A stretch of 64,000 bases of DNA, from contig MNCI01013809.1 of NCBI GenBank assembly GCA_015680685.1, positions 3,008 to 67,007 of the forward strand, given 5' to 3'. This document shows, piece by piece, positions 58,397 through 64,000 of this stretch. Under the pieces are notes generated by a model. The model did not search any database. It was not told the origin of the DNA and was given only the letters and a program-made list of their open reading frames with translations. The position numbers were made by a program, and so were the translations under genes. Position 1 is the stretch's first letter; the number at the start of each line of letters is the position of its first letter. This stretch comes from Gnetum montanum. Its lineage: Eukaryota > Streptophyta > Gnetopsida > Gnetales > Gnetaceae.

Positions 58397-59150
58397 CTAC
58401 GCTATATGTAATTGCTTCTTGATCCATTGTGGATTTGGTGAGACGTAAGGCCGAGCAGGTTTACCATGACATTCATCTACATCGTTGTCTTCTACTTGGA
58501 AAGGCAGCTCGGCCCATGCATTTTCATCTTTTGAGTTGGTAGGTTGGGTCAGCTCTTTCGTTAAACAATTAGTGTTGACGAAGACAGGTGCCTAATTCTC
58601 GGAGGTTATGACCTCCGAACCCTGCTCCATATCTATGTTGTTTATTGCTTGTGTTGCCACCTCGTCACCGTGGATCGCCACCTCCTTACTTGCATAGGGT
58701 AGATGGATTTCCTAGTGTATGGGTGAAGAGATGACCCTAAGTTGGAATAACCACGACCTCCCCAGGATCAAGTGAAACCCGGGCATCTGTTCCACCACGA
58801 TAAACGTTACATTTGTGGAAAACTAGTCCCCTGCCACAAAGTCAATGTGAACTATGCCTTTCACCATGACTTGTGCCCCATTGAATGACTTCAAACATGA
58901 CATTGTTGAGGGTTTGATTTGGTCTACCAAATCTAGTTTATCCACAATGGGAAATGGAATGATGTTCGTAGCAGCCTTGTCATCAACGTGTACCCTTCGG
59001 ATCTTATGTTGGCCAACCCAAGTTGTGATGAATAAAGGTGCTGTCATCACTTGACTCTTTTTAGGGTCTTCCCTAATGGAATCATCACAGAATGTCAATT
59101 GGGATGGCTACGGTTCTGTAGGAATAGAAGGAAGCATAATCAAGTGAATT
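58397..59150 (-). pseudogene. E3 aspartic protease
   Basis: Minus strand: PLFITTWVGQHKIRRVHVDD-KAATNIIPFPIV (active site D-D-K-A in place of D-D-G-A), CLKSFNGAQVMVKG, then past a stop EQMPGFHLILGRSWL and SSPIH-stop-EIHLPY. It ends AWAELPFQVEDNDVDE...KKQLHIA-stop at 58399-58397, collinear with the E1/E2 tail. Dead by stops and probably by the Gly-to-Lys change. Confidence 0.8.
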
Positions 59151-60068
59151 ACTTTCTCTTCTGCTGGAATGTTCTTGTCAACTGGTATTGGCATTAACAT
59201 GTAAATTAGAGGCTCACGGTGTGTAGTGGAAGTCATTATCAGGTCATACAGGCTGAATGTTATGTTCTTTTATTTTAGAGCCTGCTTGACCTAAGTAAGA
59301 GAATTAAAGAGGTCTTGTCTACCTTCCTATTGCTTACTGTCCTTCTCCTCTTTAGTTCATCCCAGGAGACAAATTTCCCGAGGCAAAGCAACGTTGGGCT
59401 TGGGATTAGACCCTTTCAGGTGAGGTGGCGATGACTGCACATGTGTAGCAACATTATCTTTTGGTGATGAAGCGAATGTAGATGTAGAGGATGAGGGAGT
59501 AGGCTTGGAAGGACCTGGAGTGGTACATTCCATTACCACTTCACCTGTTGAATGCTCTTCTCGTTTCCTTTGACGAGAAGGGTGTGGTGCCATATTATGT
59601 GGGGTGGAGGTGATTGAGTGGATTGGCCCCTTGATGATGAATGGTTCTTGTGGTGTTAGTGTGGGCTGTGGTGTAGTCTTGGTTGCAAAAGGTGTAGGGG
59701 TGGATGTCCAAGGAGGGATCTTAAGGACAAACGGTACCTGCAAGGTTTTTTTAGCTGCTGTTGGAGTTGGTGCACTATGCTAAGGCACATGAACCACAAA
59801 GAGCTACTGAGGTAGTTTGGGATTACTGCCCACATCGATAGTATTGATAATGTAATCAATTTTTTTGGCATTAAGTGGGTATGTGTAAACATGCATAGAT
59901 TGATTCTCGGAACGCACGGGGTTGCTTTCTTCTAGAACCAGCTTCCCTTGATCAATCATTCTTTGAATGTCATCCTTTAATGCTAAAAAGTAATTCATGT
60001 CATGACCACATAGTTGATGGTAGTCATAGAACCACTCTAGCCTGAAATTCTTAGGAACTGGGGGCTCG
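59151..60068 (-). pseudogene. E3 gag, C-terminal part
   Basis: Minus strand from 60068: EPPVPKNFRLEWFYDYHQLCGHDMNYFLALKDDIQRM, aligning with the E1 nucleocapsid region, where the first Cys is Tyr and the last position is again not Cys. Then NAKKIDYIINTID and a proline/threonine-rich tail (VPFVLKIPPWTSTPTP). Separated from the rest of gag by the solo LTR at 60074-61589. Confidence 0.8.
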
Positions 60069-60073
60069 TTGGG
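60069..60073. repeat. Target-site duplication of solo LTR, left (TTGGG)
   Basis: TTGGG before TGTACCGCC; repeated at 61590-61594 after the other LTR end. The E3 gag frame resumes on both sides. Confidence 0.88.
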
Positions 60074-61589
60074 TGTACCGCCTGGTATCGTCGGTGCAAG
60101 GCTGGAACGTTATGAGCACCGAAAGATCTACGGACAAGCACAGTCGACCCTGCCTCTGCTTGAGGGCAAGCTGGAACGGACGAAGGCAGAGTGCCTTGGA
60201 TGGTCCGCACGCGGATCAAACAAGGACTTCCCCAACGTTTGCCGCTACAACACGTTGGGTTATACGTAAAAAATGCACATTAAATGTAAACCGTAAACAA
60301 GCACGATAATGTAAATGAGCCTGTAAACGTAAACTGAAAAACAAAGAAAACTGCAATAAATCTGGGCAAAATGTAAACTATTTTGTATTGAGAATTGATT
60401 ATAAAGTGCACCGGTCCAAATGCAGTTGTGGCTTTGACACAAGGTAGACGAAAGGCCCCGACGTGTGCAGGAATGACTCGGCTGGTTCGCAAGGCAGGCG
60501 GAGCGTAGAGACTGTGTGTACCGCATACAGGGCTCTCCAGCATAAGAGGGTTTTTGAGCTCTGGTCCGCAGCATAAATATCTCTTGTGTGCTCTGGGAGT
60601 TTTTGCCAATCGCTCCCTTTTTTCCTGGATTTCATGGAAAAATGGGCCTTTTATAGACAGGTTTTACCAGGGAATTCGGGTTGGGAGACACGTGGGCATA
60701 TACGCTACATCAGGCCAGATTTAATTTACAAGTGTTACATTTGCTGGCGTATACGCTGTGGGGCAGGCGTATACGCTGTGGATGCTGAGCGTAGAGGATG
60801 CCAGCGTAAGCCAAAAATGTACCAAGCGTATACACATGAAAATGCTTCATTTTAAGGTCAAAAATTGATTTTTGGGTGCCCAAGAGCTACTAGGAACCCT
60901 GAGGAAGGTCCTGGGGGGTTTGGACACTCGGTTCTGGCATGTTTTGATGAGTTTTTGAGGCTCAAAAGTTGTTGTACGCTGGGCCTTACGCTGAGGCACT
61001 GTAGCATACGCTGAAACACTGTAGCATACGGTGGGGCACTGTAGCATACGCTGTGACACTGTAGCATACGCTGAGGCACTGTAGCATACGCTGGGGTATT
61101 GTAGCATAGGCTGGGGCACTGTAGCATACGCTGTGACACTGTAGCATACGCTAAGGCACTGTAGCATACGTTGGGCATATAGGAATGAAAGGCCATCATT
61201 TGGAGCCCAAAATTCGATTTTCAAGTACCTGCGACCTGCTGGGGACCCTGGGGAAGGTCTTGGGGGGTCTAGACACTCCCCTTTAGCATGTTTTGAGGAG
61301 TTTTTGAGCCCCAAAAGTTGCTATATGCTGGGCCTTACACTGGGCACGTGTAGACCAGCATACAGGATGCATACTTAGTGAAAAAAAAGTATTTTGAGCT
61401 CAAGATTTGCCAAGTTTGATGCCAGATGTCATCGTAGTCTTCTGTGGGTCCCAGGGAACTTTTACTTACTTGCTTTGACTTCGTTTGATGCTATGTTTTG
61501 AGGCTTTTAAACTTGGTCATGCTGAGGACCAACATGACTTAGCTTAATTTCTGTCTTCAAGTGTTAGCCAAAATTTTTGTGGTGTTTCA
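60074..61589 (-). mobile_element. Solo LTR of a fourth related element
   Basis: Minus strand starts TGAAACACCACAAAAATTTT at 61589 and ends GGCGGTACA at 60074, matching the E2 LTR start and its GACAGTACA end. The middle aligns with the E1/E2 R-U5 region (TTGGGGAAGTCCTTGTTTGA, CCAAGGCACTCTGCCTTCGT, GCTTGCCCTCAAGC). A TATAAAAGG box lies at 60655-60647. A 5-bp TTGGG duplication flanks it and no internal element sequence is present, so it is what remains after LTR-LTR recombination. Confidence 0.9.
60991..61170 (-). repeat. 20-bp tandem repeat in the solo LTR, nine units
   Basis: Exactly periodic units CTGAGGCACTGTAGCATACG (plus strand). The unit keeps a GCATACGCTG core related to GCGTATACGC of the E1/E2 LTRs and occupies the same U3 position. 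Confidence 0.9.
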
Positions 61590-61594
61590 TTGGG
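61590..61594. repeat. Target-site duplication of solo LTR, right (TTGGG)
   Basis: Copy of 60069-60073. Confidence 0.88.
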
Positions 61595-63371
61595 CAAAGC
61601 CAAGGAGGTGTTCCTAACGAGTTTGCAGTACCATTGATGCCTTTTGGCTGTCTCCTCTGACATCTACTTGTGTTGAATATACTCCACCCCTAGTAATTTC
61701 TTTAGAACTTCTGAAGGCTTGATGGGAAATGGGGTATATTTAGAGCGATCTTTACACTTGAAGTTAGGCTTAGGCGGAGTGGGTGCTTCGGGTGTTGATG
61801 TGGAGGCTTGAGCGGCATTGGTGGATGTGTATGTAGGGTTAGTTGGTGCTGCGGTTGTCTTATTATTATTTTTGTTGTTGGGATTGGCCTCATTTGCCAT
61901 GGTGGCCACTGTGGGTGTTACGGCCTTGTCCTTTTCTTTGCCCTTTTTTGTAAATGTGTTCTTATCTGCAACATAGGCCAGGTCTTTACTTGCCTCGATT
62001 GCGTCTTATATGCTCCTGGTCTGGGCAAAAGCCTAACTAAGAGTTTGTGGAGTGAGATAATATAATTTGGACTTAATGAAGTCATTCACTACACCCTTAA
62101 AGATGGCTAGTAGATGGGCCTCTGTGATAGGCTCATGGATCTCATTAAGGGTAGCACTCCACCACTGTATGAATTTCTGGACTGGTTCTTGGGGATCTTG
62201 CTTCACTCTCATTAACTGATCCAACATAACCTCTGGTCTCAAGTTATACTTGAAGCGAGTTACGAATTGAGTCAATAGCTCTTCTAGGGTTGAGATAGAA
62301 GAGCGTGGGAGCATGTGATACCAGTCCAAAGCCTTGCCCATCAGAGACATAGCAAAGACATGGAGGATTATGTGCAGACATTGTTGCAAAAGAAGGAACT
62401 CAAATCTAAATGTAACAAGATGCATGTTGAGATCACCCTCCTTATTGTATTTTGTGAAGTGGGGAAGTGGAATCCCAGTGGGTAATGTTAGCATGGGGAC
62501 TACCAGGCTAATGGGATTGTCATGGTAGAAATCCACAGCTTGTACCGTGTTAGAGCCAACAGCTTTCAGATGCTTAATTTCTTCAGTAAGGGTTTGGATA
62601 AGCTGGAATGATTAGTCCAGACTTGGGGATGATGTAGATGGTTAGGGAGCTGCAGGGGTAGCCACCGTTGGTGGCGTGGTAGGGACAATGGCCTAGTTCA
62701 TAAGCAGCGCCATTGGGGTGGCCCCAACGAGGGGTGTTGTTGGTGTTGTCCATCACCTAGTGGGTGGTGCTATTGGAGTAGCGACCGTTGGTGGTGCCAT
62801 GGGGTAGGTTTCTTGCATGATCGGTGGGGAAAACTAGAGTTCCATGCTTGGTTGTACTATTTATGGGACCTGGTACATTTGATGGCAAGCATAGTGAGAA
62901 ATTTGTGAAGTTTGTGAAGTAGGAGGAGAAGTGAATGGGGTCCACCACATGGTTGGGGCTGGGCCCGCTGCTGATGGTAAAATAGGTGTAGATGCAAGAA
63001 TGGATGCAGAGATTGTATGCAACTACGACATAGGTATTGTATGGACATAAGGTAGGGTAGTTGTGATTGGTGTGTGGAATTATCAAGGGATGGATTGGTG
63101 AATAGATTGTGGTGGGATAGTGCCTAGGAATGAGATGGAGAAGTAGGCATGTTGATATGTCAAGGGCAGCATGGCTACCCATGGCTGATGAAACTGCGGT
63201 TTGCGATAGTGCAGACGTAATCATGAAGGGAGCAGTCGTAAAGAGCGGGTTCAACCAGAAAGATAGTGTGGGAGGGATGGTAGTAGGGTTAGTTTGATCC
63301 CCATCCTTGGATTGGGAATCTAGGTCCTCATACCCATCTTGAAATGCCTTATCATAGTGAGACGTCATGTC
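61595..63371 (-). pseudogene. E3 gag, N-terminal and capsid part
   Basis: Minus strand from ATG 63368: MTSHYDKAFQDGYEDLD, a Pro/Ser/Thr/Tyr-rich region, then the gag domain at 62536-62033 (GKALDWYHMLPRSSISTLEE, FVTRFKYNL, PVQKFIQWWSATLNEIHEP), then KDRSKYTPFPIKPSEVLKKL at 61710-61760. All match E1/E2 block by block. Stops and frame changes are present. Confidence 0.82.
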
Positions 63372-63374
63372 TCA

Positions 63375-63734
63375 CTACTCCCTAGGCCTACTTGTCCATA
63401 TCAGCTGATCTAAGATCCATTGATATGTTTGCGTCAAGGGAATGGAAACACTAGAAGTGGGAATAAATTCCATCCCATTGCGATAATGGAACTCACATTG
63501 ACATTTATCTTTGAGTTCATGGGCATCTAAAGGTAGATTTTCCTAGGCCTTAGCATAGAGAAAATTGTAAATCTCGGTCTGTTGTACGAAGCACTCAGGT
63601 GATCGATTTTGAATCCTGAGAGATCAGCGTGGTCCTAGCATTGGGCTAGGTGGTTGCTCAACACTTGTGATGCCTTGAACTAAAAAGGGGACCTCAAGTT
63701 TTGAGGTAGCAATAATGATGGTTGAAGAAATCAT
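63375..63734 (-). pseudogene. E3 ORF1
   Basis: ATG at 63734, MISSTIIIATSK ... EQPPSPMLGPR-stop-SLRIQNRSPE..., aligned with E1 QQPMVQPIVGPRRSLRLQGRNP. It ends in TAG TGA (63377-63372), in frame with gag, 120 codons from the start compared with 119 in E1. Two earlier nonsense codons are private to E3. Confidence 0.55.
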
Positions 63735-63954
63735 CTTCGTGAGGTTGAAAACGGTTTGCAAATGAGAAAAACAAAGAGATCAAATGGCGTTTGGAGGCTT
63801 TCTATCTTGTAGGGTTCCAAAGGAACCATTGTTGCGACTAGCCTATATTGCATGATGCGTAAAAAACCTCATGGGTGTCACGTTTACGCTAATGAGTGTC
63901 AGGGTATAGAGAGCATGTAGGACTACTCATGAAACACGAAAAATGCACCAAATG

Positions 63955-63971
63955 CCCTCCTTCTAGTGCCA
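63955..63971 (-). promoter_or_regulatory. E3 primer binding site (tRNA-Asn type)
   Basis: Minus strand TGGCACTAGAAGGAGGG, one change from E2, five bases after the LTR end at 63977. Confidence 0.85.
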
Positions 63972-63976
63972 AAACT

Positions 63977-64000
63977 TATAGCAACCGAAAACGTTAGTGG
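63977..64000 (-). repeat. E3 5' LTR, last 24 bp
   Basis: Minus strand GTTTTCGGTTGCTATA at the end matches GTTTTCGGTCACTACA of the 3' LTR at 27561. The rest lies beyond the window. Confidence 0.8.

Larger units (their letters stand above)
27561..64000 (-). mobile_element. E3: diverged Tat/Ogre-like element, minus strand, interrupted by E2 and a solo LTR
   Basis: Read on the minus strand: 5' LTR (only its last 24 bp in the window, 63977-64000), primer site 63971-63955, ORF1/gag, protease, antisense gene (on the plus strand), RT, RNase H domains, integrase, array C, polypurine tract and 3' LTR (29166-27561). Without E2 and the solo LTR it would be about 18-19 kb including the missing LTR. Its proteins align along their length with E1/E2 but are much diverged and carry many stops. 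Left flank CCATG is the expected target duplication; its partner lies outside the window. Confidence 0.85.

Noticed and set aside
60069-60309. Gene in E3 gag around 60069-60640
   Set aside because: This is U5/R sequence of a solo LTR with TTGGG target duplications.

Overview
This window is nuclear DNA of a seed plant, almost entirely nested LTR retrotransposons. The signs are canonical GT-AG introns, TATA boxes, a plant-type LRR resistance-gene fragment, a Ty1/copia relic, and 18-20 kb Ty3/gypsy elements with paired RNase H domains and a tRNA-Asn-type primer binding site (Tat/Ogre-like). A large gymnosperm-type genome is a guess only. No intact host gene was found.

Layout. 1-9245 is AT-rich old DNA with the 3' end of an LRR resistance gene (2898-3868, minus) and a copia RNase H relic (7280-7795, minus). 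At 9246-9395 a protease fragment of an old Ty3/gypsy element begins and resumes at 27498-27560. Element E1 (9396-27492, plus) is inserted into it. Element E3 (minus) starts at 27561 and runs past the window end; its primer binding site is at 63955-63971 and its other LTR begins at 63977. E2 (30826-48781, plus; target duplication ATAGC) is inserted in the 3' part of E3, and a solo LTR of a fourth related element (60074-61589; target duplication TTGGG) sits in the E3 gag. E1 and E2 are close sisters; E3 is a diverged relative.

All three large elements share an unusual plan: LTR - primer site - short ORF1 - gag - protease - [antisense gene] - RT - RNase H - archaeal-type RNase H - integrase - hairpin/polypurine tract - LTR. 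Between protease and RT (where Ogre elements have an intron) each carries a separate gene on the opposite strand, with its own TATA box and eight exons. I could assemble this gene independently in E1, E2 and E3. All splice phases agree, exon 2 is exactly 450 nt and exon 4 exactly 1047 nt in all three, and the E1 and E2 totals are multiples of three (3255 and 3186 nt). The E3 total fits after one single-base frameshift. The protein (about 1060-1110 residues) has an unrecognised globular core, an acidic region, a coiled coil and an acidic tail.

Three arrays of short units, each a small dyad followed by TTAAACT or ATAAACT, lie at the same places in all three elements: after protease, between the antisense promoter and RT, and after integrase. 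All copies are now broken, mostly by C-to-T/G-to-A stop codons typical of methylated, silenced repeats, so the window holds fossils of a system rather than a working copy.
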